A DNA stretch of 13,691 nucleotides from DASSHC01 sp035693105 (lineage in GTDB: Bacteria; Chloroflexota; Chloroflexia; Thermomicrobiales; Thermomicrobiaceae): positions 1 to 13,691 of the forward strand of contig DASSHC010000140.1 in NCBI GenBank assembly GCA_035693105.1, read 5' to 3'. The position numbers and the translations under genes were made by a program. The notes under the pieces were generated by a model. That model did not search any database and was not told the DNA's origin. It was given only the letters and a program-made list of their open reading frames with translations. This document shows, piece by piece, positions 1 through 6,716 of the stretch (positions are counted from its first letter, which is position 1; the number at the start of each line of letters is the position of its first letter).

Positions 1-382
1 GTCGCTCGTTCGATGTGAATCGTTGGATAATACATAATTGTACAAGGATACTCTTCCGTATCGGAATCTATAGGTGCAGCTTAAGGAACCAGCGCGAGCG
101 AAGGAGACGGCTCGCAGCGCAGCCGAAGGACCCGCGCCCCACGCGGTACGCAACCCGCCCGGTAGGCCACGAGCGTACTCCAAAGCGCGCACGCGCGGGC
201 GAGGAGTGGGGACCGCAGACAACGTGGAGCGGCACCATACGCACGCGATAGGCGCTCACGTCCCCCGATCGCCCGCCGTGCCGCTGCCTGGCTGAGAAAA
301 CACTCATCTTCTCCTCAGCGCCATTTCAGGCAGGGGCGCTATTCTCCTTTGCGGATAGCGGCTGGATCCGTGACGGAGGAGC
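1..382. other. Gene-free leader region upstream of the GT39 gene
   Basis: I find no credible gene here; the short open frames on both strands are arginine/proline-rich GC artefacts. About positions 12-75 are markedly AT-rich compared with the rest of the window. A weak promoter-like pair (TTGGAT at 23-28, GATACT at 47-52, spacer 18) can be drawn there. Positions 92-215 hold several possible stems: GCGAGC (94-99) with GCTCGC (110-115); CCCCAC (137-142) with GTGGGG (206-211), enclosing GTACGC (146-151) with GCGTAC (173-178). GCTGAG (291-296) can pair with CTCAGC (314-319), and CGCTAT (337-342) with ATAGCG (355-360). I cannot match these to a known riboswitch or RNA class, and GC-rich DNA forms such stems easily. 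The stretch may be a 5' leader of the downstream gene, an unrecognised RNA, or simply spacer. Confidence 0.4.
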
Positions 383-2578
383 ATGAACGCCGAAGTGGTT
401 CCCGGGCAGGCGGGGGAAACCCTCGCTCCGGCGGGCGAGCGGCGCCTGGCGCTGGCGCTCGGCTGGGAGCACGCCGCGCTGGGCGGCATCCTGGCGCTGG
501 CCGCGCTGCTGAACGCCTACCAGATCGAGCGCGAGGGCTACGGCAACACCTACTACGCCGCCGGCGTCAAGAGCATGCTCGCCGGCTGGCATAACTTCTT
601 CTTCGTCTCCTTCGACCCGGGCGGCTTCGTAACCATCGACAAGCCGCCGCTCGGCTTCTGGCTGCAGGCGGCCAGCGCGGCGCTCTTCGGTTTCCACGGC
701 TGGAGCCTGATCCTGCCGCAGGTGCTGGCCGGCGTGCTCTCGGTCGCGCTCCTCTATACGCTGGTGCGCCGGGCCTTCGGCGCGGCCGCCGGCCTCGCGG
801 CCGCGCTGGTGCTGGCGCTGACGCCGGTCGCGGTCGCCACCAACCGCAGCAACATCGTCGATAGCCTGCTGGTGCTGGCGGTGCTGCTCGGCGCCTGGGC
901 CGTGCTGCGCGCCGCGGACAGCGGCCGGCTGCGCTGGCTGCTGCTGGCGATGCTCTTCGTCGGGCTCGGCTTCAACATCAAGATGCTGGAGGCGTACCTC
1001 GTCGTCCCCGCCTTCCTGCTGCTCTACCTGATCGGCACGCGCCTTCCCTGGCGCACGCGGCTCTGGCAGTTGGCGCTGGCCGGCGTGGTGCTGCTGGCCG
1101 TCTCGCTCGCCTGGGCTACCGCGGTCGATCTGACCCCGGCCGGTCAACGTCCCTACGTCGGCTCCAGCAGCGACAACTCCGAGTACAACCTGATCTTCGG
1201 CTACAACGGCCTGCAGCGGCTGGAGGGCCGGCGCGGCTCCTTCTTCAGCCTGCTGCGCACGATCACCGGCAGCAGCGAGCCGGCGGCCAACGGCGCGCCG
1301 GGCGGTGCGCCAGCCGGCGGGCCGGGGAGCAGCGGCGAGAACGGACCCGCCGGCTGGAGCCGGCTCTTCAATCGCCAGTTGGGCGGGCAGATCAGCTGGC
1401 TGCTGCCGCTGGCGCTGCTCGGCATCGTGGCGCTCGCCTGGCGCGGCCGGCCCCGCCGCGCGCTCGACGCGCGCCAGCGCCAGCTCGTCCTCTGGGGAGG
1501 TTGGCTCCTGACCGGCGTGGTCTTCTTCAGCGTCGCCGGTTTCTTCCATAGTTATTACCTGGTGATGCTGGCGCCCCCGCTCGCCGCGCTGACCGGCGCC
1601 GGGCTGGTCAGCCTCTGGGACGACTATCGCCGCGGCGACTGGCGCGGCTGGCTGCTGCCCACCGCGCTGCTGCTGGCGGCTTACGCGCAGTGGCGCCTGC
1701 TGGCTCCCTATCCCGCGTTCAGCCGCTGGCTGACGCCGGTTATCGCCGCCGGCTGCCTGGCCGCCGCGCTCGGGCTGGCCGCCGCGCGCCTGATTCCGCG
1801 CCCACACCTGCGTGCCCATGCCGCGCGGCTGGCGCCGGTCGCGGCCATCGCGGGCGCGCTGGCGCTCCTGCTGGCGCCCGGCACCTGGGCTGCCGAGACG
1901 ACGCTGCACGGCGGGGGCGGGGCGACCCCGGTGGCTGGGCCGAGCGCCGCCGGGCGGCGCGGCTTCGCCGGCCTCGCCTTCGCCGCCGGCTCTCCGGCCG
2001 GACGGGCCGCGAATCAGCCAGGCTCCAGCTTCGGAGGCGACTCCCGATCGGCCGATAGCGCCCTGGTCCGCTATCTCGAAGCCCAGCAGGGGAGCACGAA
2101 GTTCCTGGTCGCGGTGCCCAACGCCAACAGCGCCGCGCCGCTGATCCTGGCCACCGGCAAGCCGGTCATGGCGCTCGGCGGCTTCAGCGGCGGCGATCCG
2201 ATCCTGACGACCGACGATCTGGCCCGCCTGGTGCGGAACGGCACGGTGCGCTTCTTCCTGCTGCAGGGTGCTTTTGGCGGCTTCACCCGGCCCGAAGCGA
2301 GTGACTTCTCGCCGCGCGCAGGCCGTGGCGGCTTCGGCGGCGCGGAGCGGCCACGCGCGCCCGAGGGCGGCGCCCTGGTCGAACCGCCAGCGCCGCGGAC
2401 CAGCGTGCCGGGCGGCTTCGGTCGCGGTGAGGGGAGCCTGGAGAGCTGGGTCGCCAACGAGTGCCGGCCGGTCCCTGTCTCTCAGTGGGGCGGCGTCATG
2501 GCGCGGCCGGGAGCCGGCGGCTTTGGCTTCGGGACGGGCACCCTCTACGATTGCTCCGCCGCTCGAACGGGCAGCTAG
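383..2578 (+). CDS. GT39-family membrane glycosyltransferase, YkcA/YkcB type
   Basis: A 731-residue polytopic membrane protein of the PMT/ArnT-like GT39 superfamily. Such enzymes transfer a sugar from a polyprenyl-phosphate donor to an acceptor on the outer face of the membrane. The family signature lies in the first extracytoplasmic loop: YYAAGVKSMLAGWHNFF (57-73), then FDPGGFVTIDKPPLGFW (77-93). Acidic residues D78 and D86 are candidate catalytic or metal residues. Hydrophobic segments recur to about residue 500, with HSYYLVMLAPP (389-399) in a late helix-loop. A soluble C-terminal domain follows (about 555-630, containing SADSALVRYLEAQQG), as in YkcA/B-type proteins. Residues 296-324 and about 640-720 are Gly/Pro/Ala-rich low complexity. 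The ATG has a strong GGAGGA site just upstream. GtrA follows after 3 bp, so the two are probably co-transcribed. The sugar and acceptor cannot be told from sequence. Confidence 0.9.
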   Translation: MNAEVVPGQAGETLAPAGERRLALALGWEHAALGGILALAALLNAYQIEREGYGNTYYAAGVKSMLAGWHNFFFVSFDPGGFVTIDKPPLGFWLQAASAALFGFHGWSLILPQVLAGVLSVALLYTLVRRAFGAAAGLAAALVLALTPVAVATNRSNIVDSLLVLAVLLGAWAVLRAADSGRLRWLLLAMLFVGLGFNIKMLEAYLVVPAFLLLYLIGTRLPWRTRLWQLALAGVVLLAVSLAWATAVDLTPAGQRPYVGSSSDNSEYNLIFGYNGLQRLEGRRGSFFSLLRTITGSSEPAANGAPGGAPAGGPGSSGENGPAGWSRLFNRQLGGQISWLLPLALLGIVALAWRGRPRRALDARQRQLVLWGGWLLTGVVFFSVAGFFHSYYLVMLAPPLAALTGAGLVSLWDDYRRGDWRGWLLPTALLLAAYAQWRLLAPYPAFSRWLTPVIAAGCLAAALGLAAARLIPRPHLRAHAARLAPVAAIAGALALLLAPGTWAAETTLHGGGGATPVAGPSAAGRRGFAGLAFAAGSPAGRAANQPGSSFGGDSRSADSALVRYLEAQQGSTKFLVAVPNANSAAPLILATGKPVMALGGFSGGDPILTTDDLARLVRNGTVRFFLLQGAFGGFTRPEASDFSPRAGRGGFGGAERPRAPEGGALVEPPAPRTSVPGGFGRGEGSLESWVANECRPVPVSQWGGVMARPGAGGFGFGTGTLYDCSAARTGS

Positions 2579-2581
2579 CGG

Positions 2582-3037
2582 ATGCATGCCCCGAACGCCA
2601 TCCGCGCGCGCTGGCGTCACCCGCTGCTGCGCCCGCTGCGCTTCGGCGCGGTCGGCCTGGCCTGCAGCGGGGTGCAACTCGCCGTGCTGGTGACGCTGGT
2701 CGAGCTGGGTCTGCGCCACGATGTGGCGAACCTGGCCGCCCTGCTCGTCTCCACTCAGGCCAGCTTCCTGCTCAGCGCGGCGTTCATCTGGCCGGATCGT
2801 CCGCTCGCCGCCCGCGCCGCCGGGCGATGGCTGCGGCGCCTGCTCGCCTTCAACCTGACCTCGTTCGCCACGCTCCTGCTCAACGAGGTCGTCTACCTGC
2901 TGGCGCTCCCGCACGCGCACTACGTCGTCGCCGCCATCTGCGGCATCGCGGTCGCGGCCCCGGCCAACTACCTGATCGAGCACTACCTGGTCTTCCGCCC
3001 CCACCGGGCGCGCGGGCATGGTTTTGGGCCGGTATGA
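2582..3037 (+). CDS. GtrA family membrane protein
   Basis: A 151-residue protein with four predicted membrane helices (about 22-42, 50-70, 86-108 and 112-136), the size and topology of the GtrA family. It shows the family's N-terminal pattern RFGAVGLACSGVQLAVL (20-36), the central QASFLLSAAFIW (59-70) and the terminal NYLIEHYLVFRP (129-140). GtrA proteins are thought to move or present polyprenyl-phosphate-linked sugars across the membrane for a partner glycosyltransferase. The GT39 gene ends 3 bp upstream, so translational coupling is likely; the local ribosome site is weak and lies inside the GT39 3' end. A dispersed palindromic repeat begins 3 nt after the stop codon, and the last few residues (HGFGPV) do not look like conserved family sequence. 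Confidence 0.88.
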   Translation: MHAPNAIRARWRHPLLRPLRFGAVGLACSGVQLAVLVTLVELGLRHDVANLAALLVSTQASFLLSAAFIWPDRPLAARAAGRWLRRLLAFNLTSFATLLLNEVVYLLALPHAHYVVAAICGIAVAAPANYLIEHYLVFRPHRARGHGFGPV

Positions 3038-3040
3038 AAC

Positions 3041-3083
3041 GCCCCTTCTCCCAGACTTGGGAGAAGGGGCCGGGGGATGAGGG
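3041..3083. repeat. Dispersed palindromic intergenic repeat, possible bidirectional terminator
   Basis: A perfect 13-bp inverted repeat (GCCCCTTCTCCCA at 3041-3053 and its complement at 3058-3070) surrounds the 4-nt loop GACT, followed by CGGGGGATGAGGG. This arrangement, a C-rich/T-rich stem plus a CCGGGGGATGAGGG tail, is one I recognise as a recurrent dispersed intergenic element in several bacterial groups including Chloroflexota. It is often mistranslated as peptides such as SPHPPAPSPKSGRRG. It lies between the convergent ends of the GtrA gene and the ferritin-like gene, so it could stop transcription from both sides. No long T tract follows on either strand (GTTTC follows on the minus strand), so intrinsic termination is unproven. 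A smaller hairpin, GCTCC..GGAGC, lies at 3083-3098. Confidence 0.7.
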
Positions 3084-3108
3084 CTCCTCGTGGGGAGCAG
3101 GATCCGCC

Positions 3109-4434
3109 CTATGCGTGCATCGTCGCCCAGTACTCCGCGCCCAGGCGGCTGAGCAGGACGTCGAAGCGCGCTGGCCAGGCGCCGGGGTGCCACTCGAAGC
3201 GCTGCCGCTCGAAGTACTGCACCGTGACACCGTTCTCCTGGAGCTCCTCCGAGATCGGGTAGCCGAAGATGGCCAGCCCGCCGAAGGTGTCCCAGTAGGA
3301 CTTGAAGCCGCCGCCGAGGTTGTGCCCGGTCTGCTTGAAGTAGACCGAGCCGGGCGCGTGGCTCGCGCTGGCCCGCTGGAACGGCGCCGTGCCGCGCAGG
3401 TTCTTGGCGTCGGCCAGCATGTCGCCCAGCAGGCCCAGCTCGACGTCGTAGCGGTCGGGCCACTCGCCGGGATGCCACTCGAAGCGGGCGCGCTCGAAGT
3501 ACTGCACGGTGTGACCGTTCTCCTGCATCTCCTCGGTGATCGGGTAGCCGAAGATCGGCAGGCCGCCGTACTGCCACCAGTAGGCGCGGAAGCCGTGGCA
3601 GAGATTGTGGCCGGTCTCGATGAAGAAGTCGCAGCCGGGGTTCGGGCTGGGCTGCATGGCCGGCGGGGGCATCGTGCCGGGCGCGACGCAGCCGACCGCC
3701 GGACCGCCCGGCTGGGTGTTCTCAACACCCGAGGTCACGATCATGCCTGGTCCGGGATAGTCGATCTTGGTGCCGCTGCCGCCGATGAAGCCGAGCTGCT
3801 GCAGCGCGGCGGCCGCGTCGCCGACCGTGGCGAAGGCATTCGCCTCGAAGGCCAGATCGTTGGCCGGGCGCGTACCCAGCGCGTAGTTGGCCAGCACGCG
3901 GTGCTCGGCCTCGACCGCGCCGATCTGGTAGGCGACCTTGACCAGCTCGGGCTGGCCCATCTGGGTGAACTCGGCCATGGCGGCGGTGTAGGCCGCGATG
4001 AAGGCCGCCTCCAGCGCTACGATCGTGCCGAAGAGGGTGTCGTAGTCGGTCAGCAGCTTGGGATCGGGGATGGTGAAGGTGCTAGTGAGCGGCTTGGCGC
4101 CGGCCGCCGTCAGGTAGTCGAGGTGGTATTGCTCCTCGGCGCGGGCGGCCTGCAGGATGGCGATGACCGGGTCGGGGATCGGCTTGTTGTATTTGCCCAT
4201 CATCGCCTGGCTCACCGCGCCGCCCAGCAGGGTGACGGCCAACTGCTCGGCGGTGGCGGCGATGTTGATGATGTCTTGCACGCTCTCGGAGCCGGCCGCG
4301 GCGGCGCGCATCAGCGGCGCGGTCGAGAAGTCGAGCACCTGAGCGGCGGCCAGCCCCAGCCCGAGCGCGCCCGCGCCGCGGAACAGGTTCCGGCGCGAGA
4401 AGCGCTTATTCAGCATGACGTCGAATTGCGGCAT
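3109..4434 (-). CDS. Tat-exported ferritin-like protein with two C-terminal FGYPI/VQYFER repeats
   Basis: A 441-residue protein. The chosen ATG has AAAGGAG eight bases upstream; an upstream in-frame ATG at 4467 would add 11 poorly supported residues. A twin-arginine signal is visible: SRRNLFRG (13-20), then the hydrophobic stretch AGALGLGLAAAQVL and an AAAAG segment (44-48) suited to cleavage. Residues about 50-215 form a ferritin-like four-helix bundle of Ferritin_2 type with the carboxylate-bridged diiron pattern E63, E101xxH104, E142, E175xxH178. A linker containing GFIGGSG and YPGPG follows. Two about-70-residue modules come next (about 267-336 and 363-432), each with TGHNL, FGYPI, QENG, TVQYFER and RFEWHP. 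Such modules occur in secreted Chloroflexota proteins and may bind the envelope; that role is inference. The substrate is unknown (iron oxidation, peroxide removal or structural are possible). It sits 38 bp downstream of a shorter paralogue. Confidence 0.85.
   Translation of the reverse strand: MPQFDVMLNKRFSRRNLFRGAGALGLGLAAAQVLDFSTAPLMRAAAAGSESVQDIINIAATAEQLAVTLLGGAVSQAMMGKYNKPIPDPVIAILQAARAEEQYHLDYLTAAGAKPLTSTFTIPDPKLLTDYDTLFGTIVALEAAFIAAYTAAMAEFTQMGQPELVKVAYQIGAVEAEHRVLANYALGTRPANDLAFEANAFATVGDAAAALQQLGFIGGSGTKIDYPGPGMIVTSGVENTQPGGPAVGCVAPGTMPPPAMQPSPNPGCDFFIETGHNLCHGFRAYWWQYGGLPIFGYPITEEMQENGHTVQYFERARFEWHPGEWPDRYDVELGLLGDMLADAKNLRGTAPFQRASASHAPGSVYFKQTGHNLGGGFKSYWDTFGGLAIFGYPISEELQENGVTVQYFERQRFEWHPGAWPARFDVLLSRLGAEYWATMHA
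3136..3633 (-). repeat. Two tandem coding repeats in the ferritin-like protein
   Basis: Two modules of about 70 codons sit roughly 96 codons apart: upstream copy near 3427-3636, downstream copy near 3139-3348 in plus-strand numbering. By eye they share about 47 of 70 residues, including TGHNL, GGL.IFGYPI, EE.QENG, TVQYFER.RFEWHPG and WP.R.DV. The conserved Gly-Phe-Gly-Tyr-Pro core recalls LGFP-type envelope-binding repeats, but I cannot show that relationship. A low-conservation linker (RGTAPFQRASASHAPG) separates the two. Nucleotide similarity is also high, for instance around GAAGTACTGCAC at both sites, indicating an internal duplication. Confidence 0.8.
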
Positions 4435-4472
4435 CGTCGGGTCTCCTTTCTCCATATCGCCTGGCACACAGG

Positions 4473-5105
4473 CTACGGTTGCAGGTTCTTGACGCCGGGG
4501 TTGGTGATAGCGCCGGGGCCGGGGTAGGTCAGCTGCATGCCGCTGCCGCCGATCCAGCCGGCCTGCTGCAGCGCGGCCGCCGCGGCGCCCACGCTGGTGA
4601 ACATCGCCTTTTCAAAGGCGAGATTGTTGGGCGGGCCGCTGACGACGCCGGCGCCGGCGGCGTAGAAGCGGGCGTGGGCGCGGTGCTCGGCCTCGACGCC
4701 GCCGATCTGCAGCGCGACGCGCACCAGATCGGGCTGCCCCAGGATGGCGAACTCCTGCGCGCCGGCCAGGTAGGCCGCGATGAAGGCTTCCTCCAGGCCG
4801 ATGACCGTGGTGAGGAAGGTCGGCACGTCGGTCACGATCTTGGTATCGGGGAGGGTGAAGTCGAGCGTCAGCGGCTGGGCGCCGGCCGACTTCAGGTATG
4901 AAAAGTGCTGCTGTTCCTCAAAGCGGGCAGCCGCGACAAACTGCTGTTGCTCGGCGTTCAGGGCCAGCTTGCCCTGCTGCGCGTAGGCGAGCGCGCCGCC
5001 CAGCGCCGTGACCGCCAGCGCCTCCGCCGTGGCCGCGATGTTGATGATGGTCTGCACGGTCTCGCAGGCGACCGCGCCCATGGGCGCCGCCGTTCCGGTT
5101 GGCAT
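4473..5105 (-). CDS. Ferritin-like protein without signal peptide
   Basis: A 210-residue ferritin-like (Ferritin_2-type) protein. The open frame extends upstream to 5354, but the first convincing start is the ATG at 5105, preceded by GGAAGGAG (5113-5120). The upstream 83 codons read as Arg/Pro-rich non-protein and lie across the divergent intergenic region. The diiron pattern matches its downstream paralogue: E28, E64xxH67, E105, E138xxH141, with INIAATAEALAV (20-31) and VIGLEEAFIAAYLAG (101-115). It ends at GVKNLQP, exactly where the paralogue's linker GVENTQP begins, so the pair is a short core plus an extended version. No Tat or Sec signal is visible. It may act in the cytoplasm or be co-exported as a partner of the Tat-bearing paralogue; the latter is a hypothesis. 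First gene of the minus-strand pair, divergent from an ECF sigma factor. Confidence 0.83.
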   Translation of the reverse strand: MPTGTAAPMGAVACETVQTIINIAATAEALAVTALGGALAYAQQGKLALNAEQQQFVAAARFEEQQHFSYLKSAGAQPLTLDFTLPDTKIVTDVPTFLTTVIGLEEAFIAAYLAGAQEFAILGQPDLVRVALQIGGVEAEHRAHARFYAAGAGVVSGPPNNLAFEKAMFTSVGAAAAALQQAGWIGGSGMQLTYPGPGAITNPGVKNLQP

Positions 5106-5359
5106 CCCGCTGCTCCTTCCATAGCCGCCAGCGCGGTCGCGCTGGCCCCACGATCGCGATCGGTTCAGCGTGCGTGGCGCGCCGCGTCCCGATCGCACAC
5201 AGCCGGTACTACGGGACGTGGCGCGCCGCTGGATTAATCGCGAAGGAATTTGGATGGGCTGGAGCCGACACTGGACGAGGCGCTGGCGGCTTGGTACCGT
5301 CTCCGGCGTGCGATTGATCCAGGGAGCGAATGGCTTCGTAGGGATGGGTAGCATGGCAG
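5106..5359. promoter_or_regulatory. Divergent intergenic region between ferritin-like genes and ECF sigma gene
   Basis: This 254-bp gap must contain the promoters for the minus-strand ferritin-like pair and the plus-strand sigma/anti-sigma pair. It holds three notable signals. The first is the palindrome GCCAGCGCG-GT-CGCGCTGGC at 5127-5146, about 7 nt upstream of the ferritin-like ribosome site. The second is the perfect 12-bp palindrome CGATCGCGATCG at 5151-5162. The third is an exact 13-bp direct repeat, CGTGGCGCGCCGC, at 5173-5185 and 5217-5229 (44 bp apart). An AT-richer patch lies at about 5231-5254 (GGATTAATCG, GGAATTT); the GGAATTT resembles the GGAA core of ECF -35 elements, but I see no convincing matching -10. 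Promoter positions are not resolved. Confidence 0.5.
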
Positions 5360-5935
5360 GTGGCTGAGGCGGCGGACGTCGAACTGCTGCATGCCATCTC
5401 GCGGCGCGATCCCGACGCGCTGGTCGCCCTCTACGACCGCTACGGGCGGCTCGCCTTCGGGCTGGCCTACCGGATACTGGGCGATCCGGCCACCGCGGAG
5501 GAGGTCGTGCAAGACGCCTTCATGCGAGTCTGGCAGCGGGCGGACTCCTTCGACGCCGAGCGGGGCAGCCTGCGCGCCTGGCTCCTCTCGATCGTGCATC
5601 ACCGCGCCATCGATCAGGTGCGCAAGCGCGGGATCCATCCGGAGGATGAAGCACTTGATCCGATCGCGCCGCGGCTCGGCGTGTCCGATGTCTGGGGCGA
5701 TGTGCTGGCGACGCTTGAGGCGGAGCAGGTGCGCCGGGCGGTGGCCGAGCTGCCCGGCGAGCAACGGCAAGCCATCGAGCTGGCCTACTTCGGCGGGCTG
5801 ACCCACAGCGAGATCGCCCAGCAGACGGGTATCCCGCTTGGTACGATCAAGAGCCGGCTTCGCCTGGGGTTGCGCCGTCTACAACAATTGCTGGTAGCCG
5901 ATACCGGCCAGGCAGAGAAGATCAGTGGCACCTGA
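5360..5935 (+). CDS. ECF-type RNA polymerase sigma factor
   Basis: A 191-residue group IV (extracytoplasmic function) sigma factor. Region 2 spans about residues 22-90, including the core-binding/-10 stretch ATAEEVVQDAFMRVWQRADSF (45-65) and SLRAWLLSIVHHRAIDQVRKR (70-90). Region 4 spans about 122-176, with the helix-turn-helix in LTHSEIAQQTGIPLGTIKSRL. There is no C-terminal extension. The start is GTG; it is the only start codon after an in-frame TAG at 5339, and its ribosome site is weak, hinting at low expression. The gene overlaps the next by 11 bp, and that gene encodes a matching membrane anti-sigma factor, so its activity is presumably released by an envelope signal. The closeness to divergent ferritin-like genes suggests they could be targets, but no shared promoter motif is demonstrated. 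Confidence 0.95.
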   Translation: MAEAADVELLHAISRRDPDALVALYDRYGRLAFGLAYRILGDPATAEEVVQDAFMRVWQRADSFDAERGSLRAWLLSIVHHRAIDQVRKRGIHPEDEALDPIAPRLGVSDVWGDVLATLEAEQVRRAVAELPGEQRQAIELAYFGGLTHSEIAQQTGIPLGTIKSRLRLGLRRLQQLLVADTGQAEKISGT

Positions 5936-6683
5936 GAACGGCTACGACCACGACGAGGTCCAATCGCTGCTCGGCGCCTACGCGCTGGACGCGCTCCCCG
6001 AGACGGAGCGCGCTCGAGTCGCGGAGCACCTACCCGGCTGCGCCGCCTGCCGCGCTGAGCTGGCCGAGCTGACCGGCGCCGTCGACGCGCTGGCGTTGAC
6101 CGTCGCCGAGCGCGACCCCTCGCCCGAGCTGCGCGAGCGGCTGCGGCTGGCCGCGGTCGCCAGCCTCGACGGCGCCGCACCTGGCACTCCCCTGGCCGGC
6201 GCCGCGCCCGTCCCGGATGCCCCGCCGCGGCCCACGGCGCAACCGAACATCCGGCTCGTCGCCAATCGCTTTGCCCCCTGGGCGATCGCGGCCGTCTTCC
6301 TCCTCTTCGCGCTCGGCATGCTGGGCTGGAATGTGTCGCTGCGGCAGCAGGTCAGCGCCGCCAGCGTGGCATTGCAAACGACGAGCGCCGCGCCGGCGGC
6401 GCGCGGCGAGTTGACCTATCTCAAGGGCCGGCAGGTCTTGATCCTCGACGTGCGCGACCTGCCGGCGCTGGCGCCGGGCGAGGTCTACCAGGTCTGGCTG
6501 ATCCAGGGCAGCACGCCGATCCCCTCCGGCGTCTTCGCTGCCAGCAGCGCGCGGCTGGCGCTGGCCGCCGACCCGGCCAACTACCAGGCCGTCGCGATCA
6601 CGGTCGAGCCGGGGCCGCTCGGCAACTCCACCCCCCAGGGCGACAAGGTCGTGGTGACGCCTCTGACCGCGCTCGGCGGCTAG
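5925..6683 (+). CDS. Zinc-finger anti-sigma factor with RskA-type C-terminal domain
   Basis: A 252-residue single-pass membrane anti-sigma factor. The N-terminal cytoplasmic zinc-binding anti-sigma domain shows H9, then H35-x3-C39-x2-C42 (EHLPGCAAC), the ZAS arrangement. A Pro/Ala-rich linker (about 82-112) leads to one membrane helix (about 117-137, PWAIAAVFLLFALGMLGW). The outer region about 160-248 matches the RskA domain: VYQVWLIQGSTPIPSGVF (187-204) and AVAITVEPGPLG (222-233). It begins at a GTG inside the sigma-factor gene (11-bp overlap), a classic coupled sigma/anti-sigma arrangement. By family knowledge it holds the sigma factor inactive at the membrane until an extracytoplasmic signal, often through proteolysis. 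No dedicated site protease is encoded nearby. Confidence 0.92.
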   Translation: MAPENGYDHDEVQSLLGAYALDALPETERARVAEHLPGCAACRAELAELTGAVDALALTVAERDPSPELRERLRLAAVASLDGAAPGTPLAGAAPVPDAPPRPTAQPNIRLVANRFAPWAIAAVFLLFALGMLGWNVSLRQQVSAASVALQTTSAAPAARGELTYLKGRQVLILDVRDLPALAPGEVYQVWLIQGSTPIPSGVFAASSARLALAADPANYQAVAITVEPGPLGNSTPQGDKVVVTPLTALGG

Positions 6684-6716
6684 CCCTACCGCATGAGTAG
6701 GAGTGAATCAGGACAG

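Noticed and set aside
90..215. Glycine riboswitch or T-box-like sequence (CCGAAGGACCCGCG)
   Set aside because: Only short fragments resemble those classes; the conserved cores are missing, and the downstream gene is a glycosyltransferase.
326..3577. A 1083-codon open frame on the minus strand
   Set aside because: It runs antisense across the GT39, GtrA and (in another frame) ferritin-like genes. Its product is Arg/Gln/Ala-rich with no domain, and it contains the translated palindromic repeat. Stop codons are simply rare in this frame at this GC.
2461..4527. A 688-codon plus-strand open frame
   Set aside because: It overlaps the GT39 end and GtrA in another frame and lies antisense to the Tat ferritin-like gene. 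Composition is Arg/Gly-rich, without motifs.
5239..5300. ECF promoter using GGAATTT and a downstream CGTC
   Set aside because: Spacing between the -35-like and -10-like elements does not fit the usual 15-18 bp.
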